Shown one piece after another: positions 13,462-27,000 of a stretch of 64,000 nucleotides of DNA. Source of the stretch: Phallusia mammillata (taxonomy: Eukaryota > Chordata > Ascidiacea > Phlebobranchia > Ascidiidae). The position numbers were made by a program, and so were the translations under genes. Where the stretch lies: the NCBI GenBank assembly GCA_003260075.1, contig QLIY01000232.1:85466-149465 (forward strand). The letters run 5' to 3'. Below the pieces are notes generated by a model. That model was not told the origin of the DNA. It made no database searches and worked only from the letters and a program-made list of their open reading frames with translations. Numbering within the stretch: position 1 is the first letter of the stretch; each line of letters opens with the position of its first letter.

Positions 13462-15638
13462 TGCGATTTTGCAAACTGCAGATAAATTGCTGTGGTTGAT
13501 TTTTGAGGACCACACACATAATTTACCCATAAGCATCTGATTTTGTATCTTTTAGTAAAGTTTCTTGGTTGTTGATGTTAACAATGTATGGTTCCGATTA
13601 TAAACGAGATTTTTTTTTAAATTACCAACGAATGTTGTGTTTTAAAGTTAAACTTGTACATTTTGTCATAATTTATACTTAAACAATTCAATTTATTCAC
13701 AGATAAATGTACGGTCGGCTTGCAATCGCTTTTAGAAGTCGTTTTCCAAGAAGTAATGGAGTAAGCCCACCACAAAGCAAGACCACCTATTGGGCTTCCC
13801 CTACGTCACTACATCATGACGTCATGCCCATTTTCGTGTCGTCATTTGCTTGTGAACATTTTTCTTGTTATACGTTAATTTTGCTACAAATGGCATATTA
13901 TTGCCTAGCATCAGTTAGTAATACCCAATGCTAATGACCACATGCCATTTTTGCTGATAATGAACTGTGTAGTAGGCTTAACTTAATACCGATAAAATTT
14001 TGAACTCTCAAATCGCAACATATTTAATTGGTTCTAACAAATTCAGTGCTGTTTACTGCATTTTTGCAAATTTTTGTGACTTTTTTGTGGTGCAACGTTT
14101 ATTTTTTAGACGCCCAAGTGTATTTGAATTTTTCGTGTTTACCCTTACGCCACGCCTACTAGAAACTACTATCCAACATATTGTAAGCGATTTGGGCCAC
14201 TGTTTTACCTCTAACGCATGTGAAAAAAAAATAAGAAATATACTTTTGAAATTTTTTTTTTAAATACCGTGCCAAAACGCTGTAGACACCAAAATAATTT
14301 TTAGTTCACCTGAAAGAAAAAAACAAAAAAGCCACATACGAAAAAAATAAGCTTTAAAATTTTTCGTTACAATCATAAAGTAAGTAAAAGTTAAAATCAC
14401 CATTCTATCTATTTACGATAAATTTGCCTTGACGTGTTTTCAACCAAAGTTTGCCTAGTTTTTATTGATTGCCCTAACGTAATATTGCTGACAAAATAGT
14501 CAACGTTGCCTATTTACACTCTAGAGAAATCGTTGATTGTGACCACCATCGAGCTATGTGTAAGTTTTACTATTACACTTTTCGATTTAGGTTTGTGATA
14601 ACTTTTGTCGTCTGCGATTTAAGTCGATTTTAATGCATTGGCCGCGTACTGTATCTGAACTTTAATACGGCAAATTGACACTGCAACTGTTACAAAGCAT
14701 TTGTGCGTACCTTTTCCGCTAAACCAAATCTCAGTGCTGAGCAATTTCGCGATAAGCGTGCTAACCGCCGGTTAATTCCCCAGAATCGGCTGCAATTTAT
14801 AGGATCTACTCCTTGCAGTTGATTTTAAACAAAATATTGTTTCCCTATGAACTAAGATTGGCGTTGTGGTATTTTGGAGTAGTGGTTTACTGCTTGCTAC
14901 CGTAGTAAGGCATTTACCACGAACTGCACTAAAGCCACCATTAGGCTACTTCAGCAATACGCGAAACTTTACTATCGTGCTGTTGTGTTAAATGAAAGGG
15001 TTAACACGACTACCTTTATTTCACTTTTTTAGCTAATTGCTTTGCCTTGGGCTATTTTGCGCTTTAATTTATTGTAGTCAATTGCTTGCCCGCTAACTTA
15101 ATAAGCTGGACATAACGTTTCAGCTCCATCGTTTGCTCTTTGTGGCTTTTATTTTTTTGCTCGTAGTGCTTGAAGGATTTTCCCGCCGGTGCAAAGGTTG
15201 TTTGTACTTTAGATGTCGTGAAAAATGGGAAGTGTTTTGCTTTTTACACTAATGTTTATGGGAAACATATTACTTATGCCGCTTCTGTTGTAAAAATCTT
15301 CGTTTGTAGCTAAATGTGATAATTGGATTTATTTTTTTAACAAAGATTACCGTTGTTATTTGTTGCACACGGTGGTAATTTACTCAACACTTTTTAAATG
15401 TTAACGCGTTTAAAGCGTCAAATGAAAAAACGTAGAAGCCATAATGTTTTAATCCAGCCAACTAGAAGACCTCAAGTAAGTTGCCAACTAACCATTAGGC
15501 AAATGTAACCGTTTGTCGCTATCACTGCGTTCTGCATAATACTTATTCGGAAAAAGTGTCCGTGAGGTCATACACGTTGTGACGTTATCACCGCACTGTG
15601 TCCATGTCATAGTTTGGTGGGGATTTTGTACATTGGTT

Positions 15639-15832
15639 ACGCTTTTTTGTTGTTGACTTGGGCAAAATAAAAAATGTGTTTCGTGGCCAGTCTTGAGTCT
15701 GTCTGGAAAGGCATTTGTATTGTATATAGTTAATTAACCCCCCCCCCACGCTTTTTTGTTGTTGACTTGGGCAAAATAAAAAATGTGTTTCGTGGTCAGT
15801 CTTGAGTCTGTCTGGAAAGGCATTTGTATTGT
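15639..15832 (+). repeat. 84-bp near-duplicate joined by ten C
   Basis: 15639-15722 and 15749-15832 differ at about one base. Between them lie a short unmatched stretch and ten C (15738-15747). Assembly-join signature. Confidence 0.85.
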
Positions 15833-15891
15833 TCGTAACAAACTTTTTGAATAGCAAGCTGAAACGCTTCTAAATTGCTTTCCGCAATCTT

Positions 15892-16122
15892 GAGGTTACT
15901 CCAAAAAAGTTACATTTTTTCTGATAAGTATGTGTAAACAAGCTACATCGTATTTTGCTGATTGACAGTCTTAGGTTATTCACCGTTTACTTAAGAAATA
16001 TACCCCCCCCCCAGGTTACTCCAAAAAAGTTACATTTTTTCTGATAAGTATGTGTAAACAGGCTACATCGTATTTTGCCGATTGACAGTCTTAGGTTATT
16101 CACCGTTTACTTACGAAATATT
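15892..16122 (+). repeat. 110-bp near-duplicate joined by ten C
   Basis: 15892-16002 and 16013-16122 match except for about three substitutions, and ten C (16003-16012) sit exactly between them. The ~3% difference resembles allelic divergence. Confidence 0.87.
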
Positions 16123-16189
16123 TTTATTTTACCCGAGTGTACGCTGACAAGCATTTAGTGTCTTATTTAAATACAATCCTAAATAAACA

Positions 16190-16948
16190 GGTAAATACTT
16201 TAACACCAAAAACTATTGGCACTGGAGTCCGGTTCACTTGAGGTCAAAAAGGTAACGTCAGGTCCAATGTTTGAAAAAATGCTTGGTTTTGACGTTATTT
16301 ATGATTTTAAACCAGGGGTGCACAACCTTTTTGCTAAGACGGCCGCATCGCAGATTCTTATTTCACCAACGGCGGCCAATTACCTGCTTGTTTTTGTTTT
16401 TAAATTTATTATGTGAAAATAGGGCTTGTCCCACATACATAAACCATTTAATGGCGTTCAAAAAGCCCGGATAATTTAAAACTTGATCCACAGATTGAGC
16501 TAAACAGTCTGACGACCAGTCTGAGCTATTTATGACGTCACAATCTATATTGTGAAGCAAGAGGTGACTGTTTATTTGCATTGTTTGCACAGAATAGGCG
16601 TATATAAAGTGTGATGCACAGCGCCACTAGGCCGGTAATATTCTTTACAGTCTTACAAAATCTATTTAATGCAGTTTGAAAGTTAAAATATTTAGCAAAA
16701 GAGGTTTTTACGTCACGGCCGCCAGTGCATATATTTTAATCAACATATTCACGGCCGCACAAAATCGTCTACTCGGCCGCAGGTTGTGCACCCCTGTTTT
16801 AAACCTTCACCTGACCCGAATAGTCCTAACCGCCGGCAAGTCTGCAGAAAAAAAAGATAAAAAATTAAATTATTTTTAACTATTTGACATTTGACCTCAA
16901 GTGAACCGGACTCCAGTACCGCTAGTTTTTGGTGTTAAAGTATCTACC
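16190..16948. mobile_element. MULE-like element with long terminal inverted repeats
   Basis: Inverted arms of about 59 bp, 16190-16248 and 16890-16948, with only a few mismatches (each reads ATACTTTAACACCAAAAACT in its own orientation). They are flanked by a perfect 9-bp direct repeat AAATAAACA (16181-16189 and 16949-16957). Long inverted arms with a 9-bp target duplication are characteristic of Mutator-like elements. A hAT element is nested inside; without it the element would be only ~267 bp and non-coding. Confidence 0.88.
16313..16796. mobile_element. hAT-type MITE nested in MULE-like element (484 bp)
   Basis: Begins CAGGGGTGCACAACC and ends GGTTGTGCACCCCTG, a perfect inverted pair, with a perfect 8-bp target duplication TTTTAAAC (16305-16312, 16797-16804). 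The interior has GGCCGC-rich subterminal motifs near both ends. No transposase. Confidence 0.94.
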
Positions 16949-17316
16949 AAATAAACACATTATAAACAAATGGATGATTTAGGCTTATCAAAGTTAACTG
17001 TCGGTCTTTCAACTTCGACTGGTGTCCACATCACACTAAATTTTTAGGATTTAAGTTCAAGTGAAATACCGTTTATATGTAGATATATTTTAAGCTTTGA
17101 ATACAATAGTACCTTTCAATTTGGTTGCACACCCGTAACAGCCTTAGAGAGTTTACCACGGTCATATTAGCAACAATTTTTGTCGCAAATGGAGGACTAT
17201 CACATTTTTGCTTTTGTCAAAAAAACGAGCACCTATTGTCACTTTGTTGGTTTAGTCATTTCAGATTTAAAAAAAAGCACGTTATATGCACGTTAAAACA
17301 CATAAGCATTATTTTC

Positions 17317-17739
17317 ACTGCAGGTAAATGTGTAAAAAGTGCTTTTCTGATTGGATTTAATGTAATTGGCATTTCCCGCCCGAATTATGCTCCTGGCATT
17401 TCTTGGCTTTCTGTTCCATTATTANACGGCCGCACAAAATCGTCTACTCGGCCGCAGGTTGTGCACCCCTGTTTTAAACCTTCACCTGACCCGAATAGTC
17501 CTAACCGCCGGCATTTCTTGGCTTTCTGTTCCATTATTACCTAACAAGCCCCTGCTTTTTGGAACAATGGTCTTCAGTGCCCCCCCCCCTCACTGCAGGT
17601 AAATGTGTAAAAAGTGCTTTTCTGATTGGATTTAATGTAATTGGCATTTCCCGCCCGAATTATGCTCCTGGCATTTCTTGGCTTTCTGTTCCATTATTAC
17701 CTAACAACCCCCGGCTTTTTGGAACAATGGTCTTCAGTT
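17317..17739 (+). repeat. Multiply duplicated block with n and ten-C join
   Basis: The stretch 17317-17424 recurs at 17592-17698. The piece CATTTCTTGGCTTTCTGTTC recurs again at 17513. An n at 17425 is followed by 17426-17512, a copy of 16751-16838 (the right end of the nested hAT plus flank). Ten C occupy 17580-17589. The simplest reading is an assembly collapse of two haplotypes. Confidence 0.85.
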
Positions 17740-20700
17740 TGGTTTTTAACAGTACCATTGGATTATGACTTCTTTCTGTTGGACACACGTTTGAACGAAA
17801 AAATTTGCAAGAATTGGACGTCAGGTCAGTACCACTCCTAAATTTTATACCGTATACTTTGCATACCTTTAAAAAGAATTCAAATTTTATTGATTTGGTG
17901 CTGTCCTTCTGAGTGAGTAAAAGATTTACCACTTCGCTGTTGTACAGCAACCTAGCTTGTAATTTCCGTGTAAAGATGTTTAGATAAACTTGTATGTTAA
18001 ACAGGCGGTCGTGTTAACGTGGTGTACGAATTCACGTAAAGGACACTGTAAACATTTGCATACAAAGTATGGAGCGTTTAAACTTACTTGTTAATACTGT
18101 TACTCCATCGCTCATTTTTACACCATTTGTTTTAATTAAGTAACATTTTTTCCTCCAAACGTTGTGTATTCCATGTAAATAATTCAAAAACCCGGATAAG
18201 GTGAAAGGTACTGGCAAGGCTCAGAAATTGTGTTCAGATTAGAAAACCTGAACACTTATGAACTTTAAAAGCGTTTAAATCTGTTTGTGAGAAATTTTCG
18301 CTGTAGTGGCGTGTGAGGAGAATCGCACCTCAGGGACGTCTGCAGAACGGGCAGCGTTCCTCAGCCACTTTGACGTCATAATGGCCCGTGCGTTGATATC
18401 GAACCGCGCTAATACCGCAGCTCGTTGTTTTTCTTCGAGCTTAACAGTTAGGTGACGTCATAAATGTCAATGGAGTTAGGTGTACTCATAGTGTGACGCT
18501 TATCTTTTGTTTAACGCGTTTGCTCACTGTAATTATGATTCCTAGCTAAGTTTGTGGTTAAGACGTATGCACAATGTGTTAGCTCAAGAGTCTGGCGTAT
18601 AGGCCGTACGATTCAAAAAGGCAAACAACGGTACTCTATATAAGATACTACTGCGCCGGTTTCTGTACACAATGATCTTTGGTCGAGTTATTTGCAAACA
18701 TTTAATTTAATGTCTTGTGTTAGGATTTTACCTGCTAAGCTATATGATACTGTTAAAAATAGTTGTACATCATTGGAGTGTGCAAAAGGCTCATTATCTT
18801 TGGAAAATTTTATCTTCATCACAGTTTGTCATACATGATAAGCTATCAATTTGAGTGTGCGTTTTGTTTAAGTTTTGTGCTTGTTATTGCAAACCGCGAT
18901 TATTCTTGTTTGACCCGAGCTCATTTTCCCACAGTTTAAAAATATTTTACAGTTATATGAGGCTAAAATAGAAGATAAATGGCGCCTCTTTTAGCTGAAT
19001 CAGCTCTTCGACCTAAATTTAACTTTGCATAGACAAGGTTCTGACTTCTGACGCACACATCTGTAAATACATGGTAGTTAATCGTTTTTCTCTTAATCCT
19101 TGTCCTAAACATGTCGTGTTTTGGTGTACTTCTAACATGAGACGCAGTAAAAACCAAGTTTTACTAATGTTTTCGTGTCGGTGCTTAGTTTCCCGGTCTA
19201 AAACGAGTGACTTGTGACTTTTCGTAGAAACTACGTATCTCTCACTTTGTCGTTATTTTGCGGAATGTTTCCGCTGTATTTTATCCGCATGCTGCGCTGA
19301 CGAGTTTTGGTGGTAGTTTGCAACAAAACGATTTTTTCCGGCTCGTGTTTTCAGATTTCATGCCTTCTTGCTTGAAATACAGAAAACTACCATTCCAGAA
19401 ATTGCATGCAATTTGGTAACAGAGTTTATATTTAATGATTATGAATATATGTGCGCTTTTTGGTTTGCTACTTGCGTTGCAAAGCATGATTTTAGGCGGT
19501 ATGTTTTTAGCCTTTTAGTAAATTGCTGACAACGGACAGTGCAACGTTTGATTTTACGGCACCCTTGAAGACAGACTGTATTAAACTTCTTATACGTGCT
19601 TAAACAATGCTTCTTAGAATACAAATTGTCAGGATTCTAATTTTATCTTGCTCTGACGCATGCGAGGTTTACAGCGTCGTTGTTGATCTGAACTTTTCTA
19701 GAGATAATGGGTTGTCCACCGATGTTTAAATAATTTGCTTGAAATTTGTTCCAAAATATGTACCGATTTGTACCTAAATGTAATGCTTACAATGCTTCTT
19801 AAGAAATGTGGGTCGCCGTTTTTATTGGTTTGGTCATAGTTTAAAACTATTTCTGGTAATTGCGTACCGTACTGTATTTCATATTTGTCTACTGTTTCTG
19901 AATTGCAGCAAGAAGCTGCTGATTGAAACTTTCTGTGATGTAGAACATGACTAATACCGGTTTTGTATATTTGCATGGCAATGTACATGGGAATACCTGA
20001 CATGTAGATATAGGTTTTTTTGTTGGTATGCGTTTAAACTTTGCATCAAATAATAAAAATACACCACAGAGCTATGTTAGACAGTGCTAAAAACTTGTCT
20101 GTCTGATTGTTGTTGTCGTTTTTTTTGCATTTTATCCGAAACATGATATGACAAGGCGTGTTCCATTCTTTTGGTTTCCATTAGGTTGGAAATCACTGTG
20201 ATCGCCAGTGTTGTCTACTCATTGTAAAATGATTTTATTTGCAAACAAAAATCTGGCGAATCAACGCAAACACAAAAATATATACAGCAAGTGCGGATGG
20301 TCAGTGACAGTCATTAGGGCTTAAAAAAAACAGTAACAGGGTGTCCTGGGAATACAAGCATCAAGTTTTTGTGCCATAAAAATGATTTTGAAACGAAATG
20401 TAGAAGCAGAAGAATCAGTGGCAAAAAAACGTATGCTAGCGTGTATAGTTGTTATGTTTAAACGTTGTAAATGAATAAGCCAGTTTCGGATGTTAAGCTG
20501 TTCAATCAGAGGATGTTCTAAGCGAAGAAAAACACGAAAAACTATTGGAAAAGTGGCAGGCAATTTTAGCTAAAAACCCTCTACATATAAAAATGCGATT
20601 TAAAGAAGCAAAATACCAACTAAATAGGAAACATACACATATTACTGTAACTAGCATATATTACAGTTCGCAACAATATTGACAATACCGATACAAAACT

Positions 20701-21064
20701 CTCTTTTAATCTAAAATAAATACGCATACATCTTTAAAATAAAATATAGATTTACAAACATTTCGAACCACTAAAACAGTAACAAATCACTTCAACAATA
20801 AAAGATTTCTTTTACATTTCGGGGTAAACACAATTTTGTCAATTAGAAAATATTAAATATGTACAAAATCCAAAAGTACAAAACTGACCACACCCGTAAA
20901 AACGATTTTAAATGATCGTCCTAGTTCGGAAATTTCTATTTTAACATGCGCACAATATTTTTTCTTACGGCAGTTGATATAAAAAAGGACTACACGAATA
21001 AAAAATCACTTCAGAAGTGTAAAATATATGGGCATTTTTACAGGTGCTTTTTTGCCTATTACCT

Positions 21065-24000
21065 TTACAAGGTAACAGTTTCCTTAAGCTTTACAGCCAG
21101 CTTGTGAGCCTCTTCGTCCATGGATGTAGCTCCGGATATTAGAATGTCCGAATGCTCGTTGTCCAGTTGGTTCTGGATGAAATGGTTTGCAAGTTGCACG
21201 GTCACTGTCAAGGACACCAGCAGCGTGTCGTCAGTGCTCCTTTGACCCAATGATAGGCAAAAGTTTGAAGAGGATTTTCGCGAATCCAGTTTTTGGCAGA
21301 ACTGTTGAGCATCGAATACCTTGTACCACTGAAAAAGGAATATTGTCAGTTAATCTTGAAATTTTGTTGGTTTACGATGTTTTTTTCTCGTCCCCACCTA
21401 ATATGCTTGAACAACTCTATGTCCCCTACGGAAAGCCGCACTAATTAGATCGGATATCCAAACAGTGTGCAGCCTACTGTCTGTGGAATACTTATTTTGA
21501 GTTTTATCATCGAAAAGGGTAACTTTTTGACCGGAACCTAGTTTAATACGGCAATAACAATTAAGGTTTGAAAAAGACTTCAATGCCTCCTTACTCCCCA
21601 CGTCAGGAACGGCTGAGTTCGACCCAGTGGTAAGATTCAGCCGGTTCGCACCGGTTCTATAATAGAACCGTCTCACGTAATTTTATGAGATCAGCGAACC
21701 GGTTAGCATTACTGGTTAGTGTCAATGGATTTTGTAACAGAACCGACTGAATAATATGACTTTTGTAATAGAACCGGCTGACAAAAAATTGAATCCCACT
21801 TCTGGTTAGAGTTAGACCCTCCAGCTATGTACACGGTGTTTGCCCCAAACAAGCGCTTATTTTTCACTTTACGTTGCAGTTTTTGGAAGACCAAAAAATG
21901 AGTTACTGCGTTTCTGTTGTGCGCCATAACCGGATTGCACCACAATTCCCTTTAGTCGAGACAATACGAAAACAGCGTAAAGATAGACATGTTGAATCAA
22001 CATTGTTAGTCGAGACAATACGAAAACAGCTTAAAGATAGACATGTTGAATCAACATTGTGTACTTGAGCATCTGGTCACGATCAACAACTATCTGACTA
22101 CTGACGCACATGTATCGATTTAACAACAATCTGCAGACATGAAAGTACACATTCTAATCTCTGCCGCTTGTAAAGTGGCAATTATTGGTGACAGTGTCTT
22201 CTACCGGACAATATTTCATTACGTACATAAAATACTCAGCGCAGTTACGCTACATACAAATTATGCAAAACAGTGATATTCCTATTTAAGGTCTTGGGCC
22301 CGTTAATAGTCCGTAAGAATGAGATTTAAGTAACACACGCCCCAAATTTGCCCCGTACAAAGGCGTATTTAGTGTTGTTGTTCAACGGTTCAAGAAAAGT
22401 CATGTGTCCTTGCGTACCGGTGACGGTTCGGTGTTACCACTTGCCACACGAGGGGGTAAGGGTATTAGGATTGGTAAAGTCCGTACGTTGGAAGCGAGAA
22501 AGAGAGTTTTATAACCAATCGTCCACAATAACAAAAACTGACGAAGTGTTACGCACGGTTTTCGCACACAAATACCCCTACAGCTGTGTATATTTAGACG
22601 GGAATAGACATGAACTGAAAACAACCTTTCAACGTCTTAGTCTCTGGCAATTGTGACGTCACGTGTGCCTAAGTTTAGGCACTATGCAAAAAAGTGCAAA
22701 TGCTTTGGGTCAGATTAAGGTGAAATTGACTTACCACCATTCGTTTGAGACTCTCCGATTGGGATGCTGCTTGACCCTGGTCGTTAACAATTGTCTCGGA
22801 GTAGGGAAAGATCTACAAAAATGCATTGATACAGTTTATGTTTAAAGTGGCAAAACTTATGTATGCTATGTTTGCTACTTAATTGTTCGTACACATGTCA
22901 TACGGTAGCAGTTGTTAACCTTTATTGCGTTTGTACATAGGAGCTTTCTTGAAATTACTTTGTACCCATTGTATACATTAATGACTGAAGTAAGTAAAAT
23001 TGTAGTAGGTCATAGAAAACCTAATCTATTTATAACGCATTTAGTGGAGTAATTGTGAAACTGTTTTTCGGAAAATGTTCCAAACAATACTGAAACTTTT
23101 TCACCGAGTTTTCGGAACCCTCCCTGCTTTGCGCTTTGTTTTCCTGGTTAAACTCCCGAGTTTACAAATCGGTGGATGATTCTGTATAAAATCGGGGATT
23201 TTAAACGTTAAAAACTTTGCATTTAATCCGTGCGTTACCAATCCCTGTATGTATTTGTTGAAGACACTATAAATGACTTGCGGTGTGTTAGGGAACGAGT
23301 TCTCTCAAATAGCTTGGGTGATTTTTCTTTGGAAAAAAGTTACAAAGCCGGTTTCTTGTCGTTTAGGTGATTTTACGACTTAACAAAGCAGGTAATTTAC
23401 ATGCTAGTTTCTTTCTGCCCAGCCCCATTAAATTGTGACAAACATACCACCGGTAACAACTGTTACAAAGTTGAACTAAGGGCATGGCAAACCCCGGCAG
23501 ATTCCCCGTTGCAAAAATTCCCTCTTAACCTATTTGAGCTAGGCTATAGCCAATTTTCTTTGTTCCAACTTGTTTTTCATTATACATGTGCTATTTGTAC
23601 TACAACCTAATGATTGTGTACAGTTCCGTTTTAACAAAACGGGTACTTAAACATCGGCAGCAAAAATGCCCCCGTTAACCGGTTTTTACCAAAAAACCAG
23701 AAGAACCCTCAGTTTAGGAGAAAATGACGACGTTTTGTTAAGTTTGCGTGACGGCAACAAGTTGTTTTCTTTCTCAATTGTGGTCTACAACAAAAAGTTA
23801 CAAAAAAATGTAACTAGTAAGATTATAATAAAATTCTAGCGTTGCCATGACCTTTTTATGTAGCATTGAAGTCATAATACATACGACGACTTTGCTAAAC
23901 TGAGTATTTTGCGGCACAGTTGGATCTCTTTGTAGCGCACTATTATCACTGACTTGTAACAAAATATCGTTGTTCAAAACAACAAGCATTATAAAGCGCC

Positions 24001-27000
24001 ACTACGAAACTTTATTGTACAGCGTGTTAAATAGCAGTGGGAAGTTCCCATGGCATTTTCGCCCCTTTGTGTTTCTTCTTTAATTTGTCAGCTCAAGGAT
24101 GTGAGAATAGCGTGCCTTTGTATGGTTCGCGTGGCATCAAAAGCATTCAGCAACATAACCGCAGCCTAAAATTTGGCATCAGGGAAAATTCAGAGCTCCT
24201 CTAGTGAACCATACAAACGTATCTTGGGACAAATGTTGTAAAACGTTGTAAACTTTTTTTTCGTTTTTTTAATGTTTTATGCAGTAAAACATTATTGCCG
24301 CCGTAGACTGTACAAATCTAGCTGTCCACTGCTATTATTTCCACTTTTAAACTATGTTTGTTATAGTGGGAAAAATAAGATAACAAAAATTATGTGTTGT
24401 GGACGTTTTTTTAGTTATTTTACCAATTTTTAGCTTTGGGTTTTGCTTTGCTGCAAAAAATCAAACAAGGCAATACTGTAATATTAATCTGCTTTTTTTG
24501 GCCATGAGGTCATCTTTAAACACAAATTGGCGTCATGAACAAACAAATGCAGACAAAAATCAGCAGCATCAAGGTCGTTTAGAGACTTACCCGAGTCTGG
24601 CAAAGTCTCATTGCGTAAACATCTGGAATGCCTGAGCATTGCGAAGCGTTGTTGTTGTCTAAATACAAGATCAAACCCCTTTCCATGTTTTCCAATATGG
24701 AGTTGGTCTTTTCACGTTGCTTCTGAGTTTTCATGTGATGGTCGGTCTGGGGGAGCTGTGGATTAAAAGAAACAACCGTCTGTGAACACTTTGCCGGTAT
24801 CTCATGGACAGGAATTCATACTAAAGTTAGGCATTTGACATTTGCACCATTAAGCTGCTTTTGAAATTTAGGCCTGGCGGATGACTTTACACTTTAAGTA
24901 CATGCAGTTTAAGTTTTCATACATTTTTGCCCTTTACAAAAACTAACTCAGCTTGAATACGCATTCGAAAATCAGGTTTAGTAGCTCAGTTCAGTAGCCA
25001 GGAATGAGAAGAACTCACCCTAACTTGTTCCAAGCAGTCTGGTCCAAACAGTTGCTCAGGCTGGTAGCGAAAAGGCCTGGTGATACTGCTCAAATGTTCC
25101 GGCTCAACCAGCTGTGTGATATCGGGTATATTGTCACCGAAGTACAGTCGACATCCATAGGTGTTGGTGACAAAATGCTGAAAAACCTCTTCATTGCGAA
25201 AACGCAGCGACAGTCGCAGACCACTGGACCTCTCGTCCACCCGTGTCACTGGTTGACCCAAAGGCACAATCTGCGGCTGGGGAGCCTTTTTAGCCACTGG
25301 TTGAATTTCGGGTAGATACTCATTGCTGTCTGGCGGTACAAGCATGTCCAGGATGATATCATCCACCACTTGTTGATTCTGTGCACATTTTAACAGCATT
25401 GAAGGAGATAGTACCTTGAATTTGACTTTTCGGGATTTGTATGTTTGTTTTGTGGATGAACACCAATGTTAACCACATTTATTCTTGATGGCTATTAAAG
25501 CTTGACGAAATGTGATAGGTATTTACCTTGGATTCGTTGTTTTTAGCTGACACTGCTTTTATCACATAACAAAAATTATGTGTTTTGTGTACAAGAACTC
25601 GGAAATTAATCCCAAGGCCCTTAATGATCCGACTCTGTACACACGTACCTGATCCGTTGTAGCGACTTGCCAGTTGTTAGACGGTTCAGGCGCAAATTGA
25701 AAGTCGTTCTCATACATTTCAGTTTCCATTTGCGGGCTGCTTCCATACTCGTAGGTAAAGGGTGATTCAGGTTGTGGTATGATTCCAATCTGCGCGTTGT
25801 ACCCAGTATGCGGTGGGTATGGTGTTACGGTCCCGTTAACAGTACCGTATTGACCTATTGTAAAAGAAACATTTTTGGTTAGCTACCCAGTCAAGTAAAA
25901 AAAACCATCGGTGAAAAAATGCCCAATAGATGATTTGAAAAGACTGTTGAAATTTGATTCAGTAACTTTTTGTTGACCTTTTGTGGTCTAAATTTAACAT
26001 CTTCTGCTTTTAATCTTGTTTCTGCGCACAACTTTGATGAGAAGAAGTACATTATCCGAAAAAAATATTTGTTCACTTTATGAACTGCTGTTCTATTCTG
26101 CTGGTTTGTTTAAAGTTATTACAATCGTTTGGCCTTGTTTGTTCAAAGTCAGTTCACACCACAAATAATATTTTCTAGTACTATTGTACACATGTATATA
26201 CCCACCAAGAAAGTTTTCATCGTGATGATTTATTGGACTTGGCTGTATTGAGGATGTTTCGTGCGAGTGACTTCTTCTACTTCGAGATTCTGCAACAAAT
26301 TACAAGGAATATAAATATGTCGGATAACGCTGTGCCAATCGCCGGATAATTTGGCGTTCATGGGAATGATAGCAACTTAATTCATCAAATGATAGCAACC
26401 TAAAAGTATGTAGAAATACATAAATCTAGTTCTTTGCTTACAAATGTGTAAATTATTTACAGGCACCTTACGGTAAACGTTTATGCTGGTGATATGAAAC
26501 CATACGTTCACTAGAGTTTCAACCTAAACTAAAAGTTTTGTATATGCTATAACACGAAAAAGTGACTACATAACTGATAGAACCAGCTGTCCCCGGGATG
26601 TGAAAAGGCAAAATAGCACTTTTATTGTTCTCCAAGTATAGCTTTTCATGCGGGTGGCTGAATAAACAAATATATGCCCAATAAACCATAATATCTTGGC
26701 CTATTGAAAATCCCCTTTCAGTCGGGAAATCCCTGAATGAGAGAAAAGCCCACTTCCCTCCTTCAGGGGAGGTAAAGGGTCGGCAAACAAAAGATCGTCG
26801 TTTTGATGTACAGCCGTTTCCGTATATCAGACAAACATCGGTCGGAATTTCCCTTTGGAATGTACACAGTCAATGTGTTGTTATCAAAAGGCACCTTCTA
26901 GTCGCGTGTATATTAAATTAAAGTTTGGAAGATGCTGGCTTTTTGGTGCATGCTAATAAATTCCACTTATTGATGCGTTTTAGGTTCAAGCAATGACGGG

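Larger units (their letters stand above)
10243..21064. other. Gene-poor intergenic region
   Basis: Between the SLC7 stop and the IRF stop I see no exon series or recognisable protein. Open frames of 60-140 codons here have no splice context, no family resemblance and often overlap on both strands or span repeats. The region contains a 34-bp tandem pair near 13.4 kb, three C-spaced duplications at 15.6-17.7 kb and a MULE-like element. A non-coding RNA or divergent gene cannot be excluded. Confidence 0.5.

Noticed and set aside
21952-22059. CRISPR-like direct repeats
   Set aside because: Only two directly abutting 54-bp units without spacers in a eukaryotic intron.
22348-22656. 102-codon ORF inside the last IRF intron
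   Set aside because: Overlapped by an antisense frame of similar length; no recognisable motif.
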